A stretch of DNA of 64,000 bases. Source: Candidatus Endomicrobium neocapritermitis (GTDB lineage Bacteria; Elusimicrobiota; Endomicrobiia; Endomicrobiales; Endomicrobiaceae). Each line of letters opens with the position of its first letter. The first letter of the stretch is position 1. Below, one piece after another: positions 52,441-60,318 of this stretch. The DNA lies in contig WRJZ01000053.1 of the NCBI GenBank assembly GCA_009778325.1, positions 1-64,000 of the forward strand, read 5' to 3'. The notes under the pieces are model-generated. The model had not been told where the DNA came from, did no database searches, and saw only the letters and a list, made by a program, of their open reading frames with translations. A program made the position numbers and the translations under genes.

Positions 52441-52626
52441 AGAGTGACTTCACACATATTACGCACATGCGCTGCTAGGATTTTTGAGGAAATTTTCATT
52501 TTTTTGTGCCAAAGATACAGAGACGTATCTGCGAAGCAAAAAAAAGAAAATTTACCAAAAAGCTGCCGCAGCCCTTCGGGCTTGTTTTGACCAAACGCAT
52601 GCGCGTAATATGTGTGAAGTCACTCT
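52441..52626. repeat. Long-armed inverted repeat (31-bp arms, one mismatch)
   Basis: AGAGTGACTTCACACATATT ACGCACATGCG (52441-52471) is the reverse complement, with one mismatch, of 52596-52626. The 124-nt interior contains AGATAC-AGAGAC-GTATCT and GCAGCCCTTCGGGCTTG elements but no ORF. It sits exactly between two minus-strand genes. No target-site duplication is evident. It could be a small non-autonomous mobile element or a structured RNA. Confidence 0.75.
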
Positions 52627-52886
52627 AATTTATTCCAGTTAAAATAAATGAAAATTCTGCCAAAATTTTTATTATCGACATCAAGGCGCGAATACTTCTG
52701 CCTAATATCCTTCTGATTAAAAAATTTCAGGACTTTTTCTTTCAGCTGCCCTGAGCCTTTGCCGGGAATAATTTCGATAAAATCCAGCTTTTTTGCCCAT
52801 GCATTATTTAAAATTCTTTTGAGTTCGCTTTCAATCTGCCCGCCCTTATTGAAAATCGGATGAAGATCAAGCTTTTCAAAAGACAT
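52620..52886 (-). CDS. Smr-domain protein
   Basis: 88 residues from the ATG at 52886 (GGAG upstream), one base after the alkD stop. A minimal Smr nuclease-like domain: FEKLDLHPIFNKGG (LDLH motif) and FIEIIPGKGSGQLKEKVLKF (GKGxG motif). Free-standing Smr proteins are nicking endonucleases or RNA-binding. Its stop codon falls inside the right arm of the inverted repeat. Linkage to alkD suggests a DNA-repair role. Confidence 0.85.
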   Translation of the reverse strand: MSFEKLDLHPIFNKGGQIESELKRILNNAWAKKLDFIEIIPGKGSGQLKEKVLKFFNQKDIRQKYSRLDVDNKNFGRIFIYFNWNKLE

Positions 52887-52887
52887 G

Positions 52888-53613
52888 TCACTTCTCCATA
52901 TAATGCTTTCGTTTTCTTTCCGGAAGCTTTTCAATCGCGTAACGCAGCATGGTTCTCGGCATTACTTTGCGGTATTTATCCAAAAATTTATACAGAACGT
53001 CCGCGCTGCGTTTTCCTGCCTCTCTAAGCATCCAGCCGACAGCCTTGTGCATTAAATCATGTTCATGCTTAAGAAAAAATACGGCAAGTTCAAGCGTTTT
53101 ATCAAAAACATCCCGCCTTATAAAATAAAGGGTCGCAAGAACGGATATTCTTTCCTGCCACAAATTTTTAGATTTGGCGTATTTCCATAAATTCTGCGGC
53201 GAATTGTTAAACCAATACTCGCCGATAATATGCGGAGCCGAAATATCAACCAAATCCCAATTGTTTATATATTTGCTGTTTCTTAAGTATGCGCCGGCTA
53301 TTTCTTTTTTTTCTTTATCGGAAATTTTTTTCTTTTTATATTTTTCAATTAAAATTGCCAAGGCCACATATCTTGCTTCATGAAATTTATTTCTTAAAAG
53401 TTTTTCGGTTTCTTTAACCGTTATATCTCTATAGTATTTACCGGCTGCTTTTCTTTGCTGCGGCACAGTGAGCCCCAAAAACAAATCGCCTTCGCCATAT
53501 CCGCCTTTATGCGTTTGAAAGAATTTTGAGCGGTTTTTCGCGCATGTTTCGTCTTTAAGAGCTTTTAGCTCGTTTAATATCTCTTGGCTGTTTGCTTTTT
53601 TTGTTTTTATCAT
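52888..53613 (-). CDS. DNA alkylation repair protein (AlkD-like HEAT-repeat glycosylase)
   Basis: 241 residues. GLTVPQQRKAAGKYYRDI, HEARYVALAILIEKYKKKK, NNWDLVDISAPHIIGEYW (conserved Trp-Asp of the AlkD cleft), and LMHKAVGWMLREAGKR are family landmarks. AlkD enzymes remove bulky or cationic N3/N7-alkylpurines without base flipping. Middle gene of a minus-strand operon with a 57-residue membrane ORF upstream and smr downstream. Confidence 0.93.
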   Translation of the reverse strand: MIKTKKANSQEILNELKALKDETCAKNRSKFFQTHKGGYGEGDLFLGLTVPQQRKAAGKYYRDITVKETEKLLRNKFHEARYVALAILIEKYKKKKISDKEKKEIAGAYLRNSKYINNWDLVDISAPHIIGEYWFNNSPQNLWKYAKSKNLWQERISVLATLYFIRRDVFDKTLELAVFFLKHEHDLMHKAVGWMLREAGKRSADVLYKFLDKYRKVMPRTMLRYAIEKLPERKRKHYMEK

Positions 53614-53637
53614 CCTGCTGCCGGCTCGTATTTTAAT

Positions 53638-53811
53638 TTATATTTGCAAGAATTTACTCAAAAACAGCGTCAAAATAAAATATACTATTGTCGTGAAGAA
53701 AAACATGCTTGCAAAATTAACCTTCCAAATTTTTATTTTTTGGAGAAACAAAAATAACAGCGTGAAAAAAATCCCGAAAATTACCGAGTTAATGGCTAAA
53801 TTCAAATACAT
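53638..53811 (-). CDS. 57-residue membrane microprotein upstream of alkD
   Basis: ATG at 53811 with a strong AAAGGAG 5 nt upstream. It encodes MYLNLAINSVIFGIFFTLLF then LFLQKIKIWK, a basic loop, and SMFFFTTIVYFILTLFLSKF: two membrane helices. It ends 24 nt before the alkD start, so it reads as the first gene of the alkD-smr operon. No family recognised. The strong ribosome-binding site and good topology argue that it is real. Confidence 0.65.
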   Translation of the reverse strand: MYLNLAINSVIFGIFFTLLFLFLQKIKIWKVNFASMFFFTTIVYFILTLFLSKFLQI

Positions 53812-53919
53812 AGGCTCTCCTTTAACGGATTTTTATTTTCAGCCGCGCAATACGCGGGGCTTTATTTAATGATTTTACTAAATTTAAATAAAAATTTACA
53901 TAAAAAGATGAATTCAAGT

Positions 53920-53948
53920 TTAATAAATCCGAAATAATTTGCTATAAT
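53920..53948 (+). promoter_or_regulatory. Candidate promoter of the tRNA-Ala gene
   Basis: TTAATA (53920-53925), 17-nt spacer, perfect TATAAT (53943-53948), 22 nt before the tRNA 5' end. Confidence 0.6.
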
Positions 53949-53970
53949 ACAATCCTTCCGAACAGTATAT

Positions 53971-54043
53971 GGGGCTGTAGCTCAGCTGGGAGAGCGCATC
54001 GTTCGCAACGATGAGGCCGTCGGTTCAATCCCGATCAGCTCCA
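53971..54043 (+). tRNA. tRNA-Ala (anticodon CGC)
   Basis: Folds as a full cloverleaf: acceptor GGGGCTG/CAGCTCC with the alanine identity pair G3:U70, D arm GCTC...GAGC, anticodon stem CATCG/CGATG with loop TTCGCAA (anticodon CGC, reads GCG), T arm GTCGG/CCGAT with TTCAATC loop. Discriminator A; CCA is not encoded. Confidence 0.96.
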
Positions 54044-54054
54044 CATACAAATAG

Positions 54055-54136
54055 CAGAGTGAAGAGTGAAAAGTGAAGAGTTAAAAGGCTTTTAGCCTTT
54101 CTTTAACTCCACTCTTCACACTCCAATCTCCACTCT
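54055..54136. repeat. GAGTGAA-armed inverted repeat
   Basis: GCAGAGTGAAGAGTGAAAAG then TGAAGAGTTAAA (54055-54084) pairs with TTTAACTCCACTCTTCACAC then TCCAATCTCCACTCTT (54101-54136). The loop is a small AAGGCTTTTAGCCTT hairpin. Between the tRNA and dnaX it could act as an attenuator or processing site. Confidence 0.8.
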
Positions 54137-54147
54137 TTTTTTATATT

Positions 54148-55803
54148 ATGTCATACTTAGTATTAGCCAGAAAGTTTCGCCCTCAAAATTTTGACGAAGT
54201 TATCGGTCAGGAGCATATCTCTCAGACCTTAAAAAACGCTATTTCCGAAAACAGAATAGCGCATGCTTATCTTTTTTCCGGGCCGAGAGGCTGCGGAAAA
54301 ACCACAATGGCAAGAATTCTTGCAAAAGCCCTGAACTGTAAAAACGGACCCACAGCCAACCCTTGCGGCGTATGCGAAAATTGCGTTGAAATAGGCAAAA
54401 GCGCCAATATTGACGTTTTAGAAATTGACGGCGCGTCAAACAACGGGATAGACGAAATAAGAGCTTTAAGGGAAAATGTAAAATTTTCCGCTGCAAATTC
54501 GAAATATAAAATTTATATCATAGACGAAGCCCACCAGATAACCACGCAGGCGTTTAACGCGCTGCTTAAAACTTTGGAAGAGCCTCCGGCGCATGTTGTT
54601 TTTATACTTGCGACTACCGAACAGCACAAAATTCCCGTAACTATTCTTTCCAGATGCCAGAGATACCGCTTCAAGCTTATCTCCACAAAAGAAATTGCAA
54701 ACGCGATAAAAAATATAGGACAGAAAGAAGGTTTTGAAATAGACGACGATGCTTTAAGCATAGTTGTGAGCGCTTCAGGCGGTTCAATGAGAGACGCTTT
54801 AAGTCTGCTTGACCAGGCAGTTTCTTCAAGCGTCGGCAAAATAACCGGCGACTACATAAGAGGTCTTTTAGGCCTTCTTCCCAAAGAAATAATAGCTTTA
54901 GTTACCGAAAATCTGGCTAAGGGCGATATTCTGGCAATACTAAAAACAGTAAAAGAAATTTCTGAACAGGGGTACAATATTTTACAGTTTGCCAGAGATT
55001 TGCGCGACCATCTGCGCCAGGTGATGATTTATTCGATAAATCCTGAAATCGCGGAAATTTCAACGGAAGATAAAAAACTTTTTGAAGTGCAGAAAACTCT
55101 TTTTACCGTTTCACGGCATGTCAGAATGAACAATCTTATTTCAAAAGCGCTGGAAGAGATGCGCTGGCACGATCAGCCCAGGATTCTTCTTGAAATGTAT
55201 CTGCTTAAAATGTCGGAACCGTATTATAATGTCGGGGAACTTATAAACAGAATTGCCGATTTGGAAAAGAATTTAAAAAGCGGGGATTATTTTGCCGCGG
55301 AAATACCCCCGTCTCCGGTGTCATCAGCTTTTGCGAATAAAAAAGACGACAGCGGCATTGTTGCCGCCGCAGGAGATATTGAAGGCGGAGCTGACTTAAT
55401 AAGCGTTTGGAAAGAGATAGTTTCGGAAATTACTAAAAAACATCCGCTTACCTCGCAGTCGTTGCTTAAAACCCTTGTGAAAATACTTTCTCCAAAATCA
55501 GTGCAGATAACCGTAACGAATAAATTCGATTATGAAGGCGTGCAGGAGTTTCAGGAGCAGATTTCAAAACTCTACCAGCGTAAAACCGGCAATAATATTG
55601 CCGTTAAAATAGCCGTTGAAGACATAAAGATTGACGAAAAACCCGAAAAAGAAGAGATTGTAATTGCCGAAGAAGAGCAGCCTCAGGCAGCCGCGGTTCA
55701 ATATGAAGTTGAGGAAGATTTCAAAGAAAGCGCGAAAACGGCGGTGCCGCAGCATATTCAGGATATAGCAAAAAAGTTCGGCGGAAAAGCGAAAAAAATT
55801 TAA
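54148..55803 (+). CDS. dnaX: DNA polymerase III gamma/tau subunit
   Basis: Clamp-loader ATPase. 551 residues. SYLVLARKFRPQNFDEVIGQ, Walker A GPRGCGKTTMAR (about residues 45-56), the zinc module CKNGPTANPCGVCENC, Walker B YIIDEAHQITTQAFNALLKT and sensor I ILATTEQHKI are intact. Domains I-III end near 360; the rest is a shorter tau-like C-terminus rich in Glu/Ala. ATG 54148 lies directly after a heptamer repeat. The expected partner genes nearby are ybaB and recR; only recR is found. Confidence 0.97.
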   Translation: MSYLVLARKFRPQNFDEVIGQEHISQTLKNAISENRIAHAYLFSGPRGCGKTTMARILAKALNCKNGPTANPCGVCENCVEIGKSANIDVLEIDGASNNGIDEIRALRENVKFSAANSKYKIYIIDEAHQITTQAFNALLKTLEEPPAHVVFILATTEQHKIPVTILSRCQRYRFKLISTKEIANAIKNIGQKEGFEIDDDALSIVVSASGGSMRDALSLLDQAVSSSVGKITGDYIRGLLGLLPKEIIALVTENLAKGDILAILKTVKEISEQGYNILQFARDLRDHLRQVMIYSINPEIAEISTEDKKLFEVQKTLFTVSRHVRMNNLISKALEEMRWHDQPRILLEMYLLKMSEPYYNVGELINRIADLEKNLKSGDYFAAEIPPSPVSSAFANKKDDSGIVAAAGDIEGGADLISVWKEIVSEITKKHPLTSQSLLKTLVKILSPKSVQITVTNKFDYEGVQEFQEQISKLYQRKTGNNIAVKIAVEDIKIDEKPEKEEIVIAEEEQPQAAAVQYEVEEDFKESAKTAVPQHIQDIAKKFGGKAKKI

Positions 55804-55839
55804 GAAGCGGATAAAATAAAAAAGAGCGGAGAGTGGAAA

Positions 55840-56970
55840 GTGAAAAAAATTCTTTTGGCGTTGTTATTATGTTTTGCGGTTTCAGGCGTTTTTGCCATGA
55901 CCGCTGAGGAAGTGTTACGGAAATCCGGAGAAAAAGATTTATTAAGCAATTTAAACTTTAAGTCTTATGAAGTCGAATATGAATTAGTGTTCGGTCAAGG
56001 CATGTCTGTCATCATGAGGGAAACTGTTGACGGCACAAATAGAAGAATGGAAGCTAAATCGGGCGGATATGTGCATGCATCGTTTATAAGTACCGATGAA
56101 GCTGATTATGTCAGCGTCAAATTTATTTCTTCTGAAGGCGAAACAGTTGTTTTTAGGGACTATCAGGAGGCAAAAAGTACCTCAACAGTTGCACCTTTTA
56201 ACAAGAAGGCTGCCCAGCAGGATTATTTATACTCCCATCTTAATATTACTTTTGACCCAAGCCATTCCCAAAATAAAAAAGAGTATGTAATCAATATGTC
56301 TGTGAAAGATCCGGAAAAAATTCGTAAAGAGATAAAAAGGAAAAGAGAGAACAAAGAAGAAGTGACTCCTGAAGAGTTCGCACTTTCCATACTTTCTTTA
56401 TTTGATTCAAAAATCTTTTTAGACAGAAATACTTTGTTGACAAATGTCACTCAAATTAAATTCGCTGAAGAAGAGATTTACAGAGGCGTAAGCGAATCTG
56501 ACGAATATAAGGATAAAAGCGAAGAAGAAAAGCGTAAAATAGCTAAAGAACTTGCCGATAACGCAGAATCATTCGCGAAAATTATTTACTCCGGCTATAA
56601 ACAGGTCGAGGGAACAAAATTATTCTATCCTTCGGAAATGACTATGCAGTCTCCGCTGCTGCAGGAGTATTATGCTGACGGAGTTTACGCAATATTTAAA
56701 ATAAACTCTTTTAAAGTTTTAAATTCAGGCGAAATAGGCCCATCTGCTTTTGTCCCGACAAATATTAAAAAGGGTAAGGGAAAAGTTCCGAAAGAGTTTT
56801 CCATGCAGCCTGATATTTACGGCGAAATGATAAAGCAGATGAAAAGAGAGATAACGAAGTCTTTAAAAGAAGCCCTCAAAGAATCCGTTAAAGAAGGCGT
56901 CAAAGAAGGCGCAAAAGACGCGCTTAAAGACGGTGCAAAAAGCGTTTTTAAAGGTTTAGGCAAATTTTAA
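55840..56970 (+). CDS. Exported protein of unknown function (LolA-like flavour)
   Basis: 376 residues, GTG start 55840 with GGAG 8 nt upstream. Signal peptide KKILLALLLCFAVSGVFAM. The mature part begins MTAEEVLRKSGEKDLLSNLN and has YEVEYELVFGQGMSVIMRET and GYKQVEGTKLFYPSEMTMQS, resembling outer-membrane lipoprotein-sorting (LolA/LolB-fold) proteins, low certainty. The C-terminus is an 8-residue-like amphipathic repeat (KEALKESVKEGVKEGAKDAL). It ends 1 nt before recR. Its ribosome-binding site and start codon lie in a GAGTGGAAAGTGAA repeat fragment. Confidence 0.65.
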   Translation: MKKILLALLLCFAVSGVFAMTAEEVLRKSGEKDLLSNLNFKSYEVEYELVFGQGMSVIMRETVDGTNRRMEAKSGGYVHASFISTDEADYVSVKFISSEGETVVFRDYQEAKSTSTVAPFNKKAAQQDYLYSHLNITFDPSHSQNKKEYVINMSVKDPEKIRKEIKRKRENKEEVTPEEFALSILSLFDSKIFLDRNTLLTNVTQIKFAEEEIYRGVSESDEYKDKSEEEKRKIAKELADNAESFAKIIYSGYKQVEGTKLFYPSEMTMQSPLLQEYYADGVYAIFKINSFKVLNSGEIGPSAFVPTNIKKGKGKVPKEFSMQPDIYGEMIKQMKREITKSLKEALKESVKEGVKEGAKDALKDGAKSVFKGLGKF

Positions 56971-56971
56971 T

Positions 56972-57568
56972 ATGAACAGACCGCAGCCCGTAGAAAAAAT
57001 GATAGACATAATAAAAAAGCTGCCGGGCGTAGGCCCGAAAATGGCTGAACGCCTGAGCTATCATATATTGAAAATGCCGCAGGGTGAAGTTGAAAGGCTT
57101 ATAGATTCCATACAAAAAGCAAGACAGACAATGAAGTATTGCAGCGCATGCTTCAATTTAAGCGAAAGCGACCCCTGCCCTATATGCTCCGATACCGCAA
57201 GAGAACACAATATTATATGCGTTGTTGAAACACCGCAGGACCTTATCGCGGTAAGCAAAGTTAAAGACTATAAAGGATTATACTTTGTGCTCGGCGGGGC
57301 GCTTTCTCCTCTTGACGCGGTTGGGCCTGACGACATAAGAATTGATAAGTTGCTAAAAAGATTAAAAAGTAGTAAAATCACTGAAGTCATCCTTGCCACT
57401 GATACGGATTCAAAGGGTGAAACTACTGCATTATACCTTGCAGAAATTATCAAGCCAATAGGAATTACGGTTACAAGATTGGGTTACGGTTTGCCTGTCG
57501 GCGGAGACATTGAATACGCTGACGAGCTTACTATTTCCCGAGCTATTTTGGGCAGAAAAGAAATGTAA
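56972..57568 (+). CDS. recR: Recombination protein RecR
   Basis: Loads RecA with RecF/RecO at gaps. 198 residues. The N-terminal HhH (IIKKLPGVGPKMAERLSYHI), four-cysteine zinc finger CSACFNLSESDPCPIC (about residues 55-70) and Toprim domain (VVETPQDLIAV, ATDTDSKGETTALYL) are intact. ATG immediately follows the stop of the exported-protein gene. Confidence 0.97.
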   Translation: MNRPQPVEKMIDIIKKLPGVGPKMAERLSYHILKMPQGEVERLIDSIQKARQTMKYCSACFNLSESDPCPICSDTAREHNIICVVETPQDLIAVSKVKDYKGLYFVLGGALSPLDAVGPDDIRIDKLLKRLKSSKITEVILATDTDSKGETTALYLAEIIKPIGITVTRLGYGLPVGGDIEYADELTISRAILGRKEM

Positions 57569-57571
57569 AAA

Positions 57572-57728
57572 AGGCAATTACAAATTACGAATTACGAATT
57601 ACGAATCAACGGCAAAAGACAAAAAGGCAATTAAGAATAAACAAATAAAAGCCATCCTCTTATAAATGTGTATAAATTGTAGTTAAGTAGTTGTAGTTGA
57701 TTAGTAATTAGTAATTTGTAATTGTCGT
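57572..57728. repeat. AATTACG-armed inverted repeat
   Basis: GGCAATTACAAATTACGAAT then TACGAATTACGAATCAACGG (57572-57612) faces GTTGATTAGTAATTAGTAAT then TTGTAATTGTC (57695-57727). The loop (about 80 nt) contains GGCAATTAAGAATAAACAAA and is not obviously structured. Confidence 0.65.
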
Positions 57729-57765
57729 TATATTACTATTTATAAAAAAATGGTTTCAAAATAAT

Positions 57766-57791
57766 GTTTTGATTGAAAATTCAATTAAAAC
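57766..57791 (+). promoter_or_regulatory. Candidate operator upstream of porC
   Basis: GTTTTGATTGAA (57766-57777) and TTCAATTAAAAC (57780-57791) form a 12-bp inverted repeat with one mismatch and a 2-nt centre, 20 nt before the porC ATG. Spacing suits a dimeric regulator or a leader hairpin. Confidence 0.4.
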
Positions 57792-57811
57792 AACACTAAA
57801 AGGAGCGAGAA

Positions 57812-58390
57812 ATGTCAGCAAAAATGATTGAAGTTCGTTGGCATGGCCGCGGCGGTCAGGGAGCAAAAACAGCCGCGCTTCTGTTTGCCGAAGCAGTTTT
57901 GGCAACAGGCAAATATATTCAGGCTTTTCCTGAATATGGTCCGGAAAGAATGGGTGCGCCTGTTCAGTCTTTTAACAGGATAAGTGAAGAACCGATAACA
58001 ATTCATTCGGGCATTACACATCCGCAGTATGTCGTAATTCTTGACCCGTCTCTTATGGACTGTGTTGACGTTGCCGACGGTATCGGTAAAACCGGAAAAG
58101 TAATCGTAAATTCAACGTTCAGCGCCGAAGAGATATCCAAACAGCTTAACATTGACAAATCGCAGGTTTACGTTGTAAACGCAAGCCACATTGCGCTTGA
58201 AACCATAGGCAAAAATATTCCGAACACTCCGATGCTCGGCGCTTTGGTAAAAGTTATCGGAAATTTAGATATTAATGCCGTTTTAGAAGACACAAAAGTA
58301 AAACTCACGGCAAAATTCCGTCACAAACCGGAAGTTATTGAAGGAAACCTCTCTTCAATAAAAAGAGCTTATGACGAAGTGAAAAACTGA
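57812..58390 (+). CDS. porC: Pyruvate:ferredoxin oxidoreductase gamma subunit
   Basis: Catalytic-complex subunit of the four-subunit POR that oxidises pyruvate to acetyl-CoA and CO2 with ferredoxin reduction. 192 residues. MIEVRWHGRGGQGAKTAALL and FPEYGPERMGAPVQSFNRIS are diagnostic, with NTPMLGALVKVIG later. AAAAGGAG precedes ATG 57812. First gene of porC-D-A-B, the order typical of the four-subunit enzymes. Confidence 0.95.
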   Translation: MSAKMIEVRWHGRGGQGAKTAALLFAEAVLATGKYIQAFPEYGPERMGAPVQSFNRISEEPITIHSGITHPQYVVILDPSLMDCVDVADGIGKTGKVIVNSTFSAEEISKQLNIDKSQVYVVNASHIALETIGKNIPNTPMLGALVKVIGNLDINAVLEDTKVKLTAKFRHKPEVIEGNLSSIKRAYDEVKN

Positions 58391-58418
58391 CAAAAGCAGT
58401 TTTTTATTCCGCTCTTTT

Positions 58419-58460
58419 GTCATTGCGAGGAAGGGCAAAGCCCTGACGCGGCAAACCAAG
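58419..58460. repeat. TCATTGCGAGG palindrome
   Basis: GTCATTGCGAGGAAGGGCAA then AGCCCTGACGCGGCAAACC: a degenerate copy of the TCATTGCGAG...GCGGCAATCC module with a GGGC-AAA-GCCC hairpin, between porC and porD. Confidence 0.6.
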
Positions 58461-58542
58461 GTTGTTGTCAAAAAAGCAGAAATAATGAAAAAATCAGTAA
58501 AAATGAATTCTTGATTTAAAGATTTGAGAACGGAGGAATAAA

Positions 58543-58860
58543 GTGAAAAAGAACGATTGTAAAATAAAATTATCGGCTGCGCAGCTTCCTGCGGGAGGTA
58601 TAGTCGAAGCAGGAACGGCAAACGATTTTATCACAGGCGACTGGCGCTCGGAAAGGCCTATATGGCATAAAGATAAGTGCATACATTGCCTTATATGCTG
58701 GATATCATGTCCGGATTCTTCAATTTTGGTTGCTCCGGACGAAAAAAAGACAACCGTTATTACAGGCATAGATTATGACCATTGCAAAGGCTGCGGCATT
58801 TGCGCTAATGAATGTCCTGTTAAAGGTAAAGCCATTACGATGGAAGAAGAAAAAAAATGA
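58543..58860 (+). CDS. porD: Pyruvate:ferredoxin oxidoreductase delta subunit (2x4Fe-4S)
   Basis: Ferredoxin-like electron-transfer subunit. 105 residues, GTG start 58543 set by GGAGGA. Two cluster motifs: CIHCLICWISCPDSS (about 46-60) and CKGCGICANECPVKGKA (about 83-99). The N-terminal TGDWRSERPIWHKDKCIHC segment is typical of PorD. Confidence 0.95.
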   Translation: MKKNDCKIKLSAAQLPAGGIVEAGTANDFITGDWRSERPIWHKDKCIHCLICWISCPDSSILVAPDEKKTTVITGIDYDHCKGCGICANECPVKGKAITMEEEKK

Positions 58861-58872
58861 CTTATACAATAA

Positions 58873-58959
58873 GTCATTCCCGAGTGTTTTAATCGGGGAT
58901 CCATGTTCAAATAAACAAAATATAAAAATAGATTCCCGATAAAGACTTTCGGGAATGAC
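58873..58959. repeat. GTCATTCCCGA palindrome
   Basis: GTCATTCCC (58873-58881) pairs with GGGAATGAC (58951-58959); inner pairs CCCGA...TCGGGG and TCCCGATAAAGACTTTCGGGA form further hairpins. It overlaps an upstream, rejected start of porA. Confidence 0.65.
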
Positions 58960-58978
58960 AGACAAAAAAGAGGCTAAA

Positions 58979-60184
58979 ATGATAAAGACAGTATATTCAA
59001 AAGGCAAACTTGTCGCAAAAACCGGCAACGAAGTTATGGCCGAAGCAATGCGCCAGATAGAGCCGGACGTAGTAGCCGCGTATCCTATCACTCCCGCTAC
59101 GGAAATCGTGCAGATTTTTTCACAGTTTGTAGCCGACGGAATCGTAAAAAGCGAATATGTCGCGGTAGAAAGCGAGCATTCGGCGATGTCGGCGACAATT
59201 GCCGCCGCTGCCGCAGGCGCCAGGGCAATGACAGGCACTTCGGCGCAGGGTCTTGCGCTTATGTGGGAAATGCTATACATAGCCGCGGGTCTCAGGCTGC
59301 CTATAGTTATGGCGGAAGTAAACAGAGCGTTGTCCGCTCCTATAAACATACACGGCGACCAGTCCGACACGATGGGCGCGAGAGATTCCGGCTGGATACA
59401 GATTTATTCCGAAAATTCGCAGGAAGCTTACGACAATATGATTCAGGCGGTAAAAATCGCCGAAAAAGCGAAACTTCCGGCAATGGTAACTACGGACGGA
59501 TTTATTATTTCCCACTGCATGGAAGTGGTTGAAACATATCCGGATGAAGACGTAAAAAAATTCGTCGGCGAATATAAGCCGGAAAGAAGTCTTCTTGACA
59601 CAAAGAAGCCATACACATTAGGCTCTATCGAACTTCAGGATTATTATTTCGAACACAGATGGCAGCTTGCCGAAGGCATGAGAAACGCGAAAAATATTAT
59701 CGCGGAAGTAGCGAAAGATTTCGAAAAAACTTTCGGACGCAAATATGACATGTATGAAAAATACATGATGGACGACGCTGAAATTGCGATAGTCGTTATC
59801 GGCTCAACGGCCGGCACGGCAAAAGTAGTTGTAAAAGAGCTCAGGGAAAAAGGAATAAAAGCCGGTCTTCTTAAAATAAGAGTTTTCAGGCCTTTCCCCT
59901 TTGAAATGATCGCGAAAGATTTGGCAAACGTTAAAGCGATTGCTGTTATGGACAGGGCGGATTCCTGCTCCGGAACGTACGCTCCGTTATATTCGGACGT
60001 TGTTACGGCTTTGTTTGCCGCAGGAGTTATGGCTCCTAAAGTAGTTAACTATGTTTACGGGCTCGGCGGAAGAGAAATCAATACCGATCATATTGCCGCG
60101 GTTTATGACAAGCTCGGCAAAATAGCTTCGGGCGCTGAAAAGCCTTTTACGGGAATTGAATATATTAATGTAAGAATAAAGTAA
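58979..60184 (+). CDS. porA: Pyruvate:ferredoxin oxidoreductase alpha subunit
   Basis: 401 residues from ATG 58979 with AGAGG upstream; the frame extends to ATG 58955, but that lies inside a palindromic repeat. AAYPITPATEIVQIFSQFVA, ESEHSAMSATIAAAAAGARA and INIHGDQSDTMGARDSGWIQ are typical of the alpha subunit; the C-terminal domain has VIGSTAGTAKVVVKELREKG. Pyruvate is the most likely substrate, though 2-oxoisovalerate enzymes share the architecture. Confidence 0.94.
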   Translation: MIKTVYSKGKLVAKTGNEVMAEAMRQIEPDVVAAYPITPATEIVQIFSQFVADGIVKSEYVAVESEHSAMSATIAAAAAGARAMTGTSAQGLALMWEMLYIAAGLRLPIVMAEVNRALSAPINIHGDQSDTMGARDSGWIQIYSENSQEAYDNMIQAVKIAEKAKLPAMVTTDGFIISHCMEVVETYPDEDVKKFVGEYKPERSLLDTKKPYTLGSIELQDYYFEHRWQLAEGMRNAKNIIAEVAKDFEKTFGRKYDMYEKYMMDDAEIAIVVIGSTAGTAKVVVKELREKGIKAGLLKIRVFRPFPFEMIAKDLANVKAIAVMDRADSCSGTYAPLYSDVVTALFAAGVMAPKVVNYVYGLGGREINTDHIAAVYDKLGKIASGAEKPFTGIEYINVRIK

Positions 60185-60185
60185 A

Positions 60186-60301
60186 GACAGAAGTTGAGAA
60201 GTTGGGAAGCTGGGAAGTTGAGCAAAGACAAAGGCAACGAAAAAGACAAAACGACCACAGCTCCTCTCAGCTTCCCAACTTCTCAGCTCTCTAAACTTCT
60301 A
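60186..60301. repeat. GAAGTT-armed repeat with conserved core
   Basis: Left arm 60186-60219 (CAGAAGTTGAGAAGTTGGGA, AGCTGGGAAGTTG) pairs with right arm 60269-60301 (CAGCTTCCCAACTTCTCAGC, TCTCTAAACTTCT). The core 60220-60268 contains AAAGACAAAACGACCACAGC and CTCCTC. Confidence 0.8.
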
Positions 60302-60318
60302 AAATGGAGAATTATAAC

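Noticed and set aside
53831-53865. Terminator at the GCCGCG-CAATA-CGCGGGGC hairpin
   Set aside because: The stem is short and imperfect and the T-run weak; it may only be a small palindrome upstream of the microprotein.
57569-57811. Riboswitch or small RNA upstream of porC
   Set aside because: The region is mostly AATTACG repeat sequence; I could not build a structure matching a known riboswitch.
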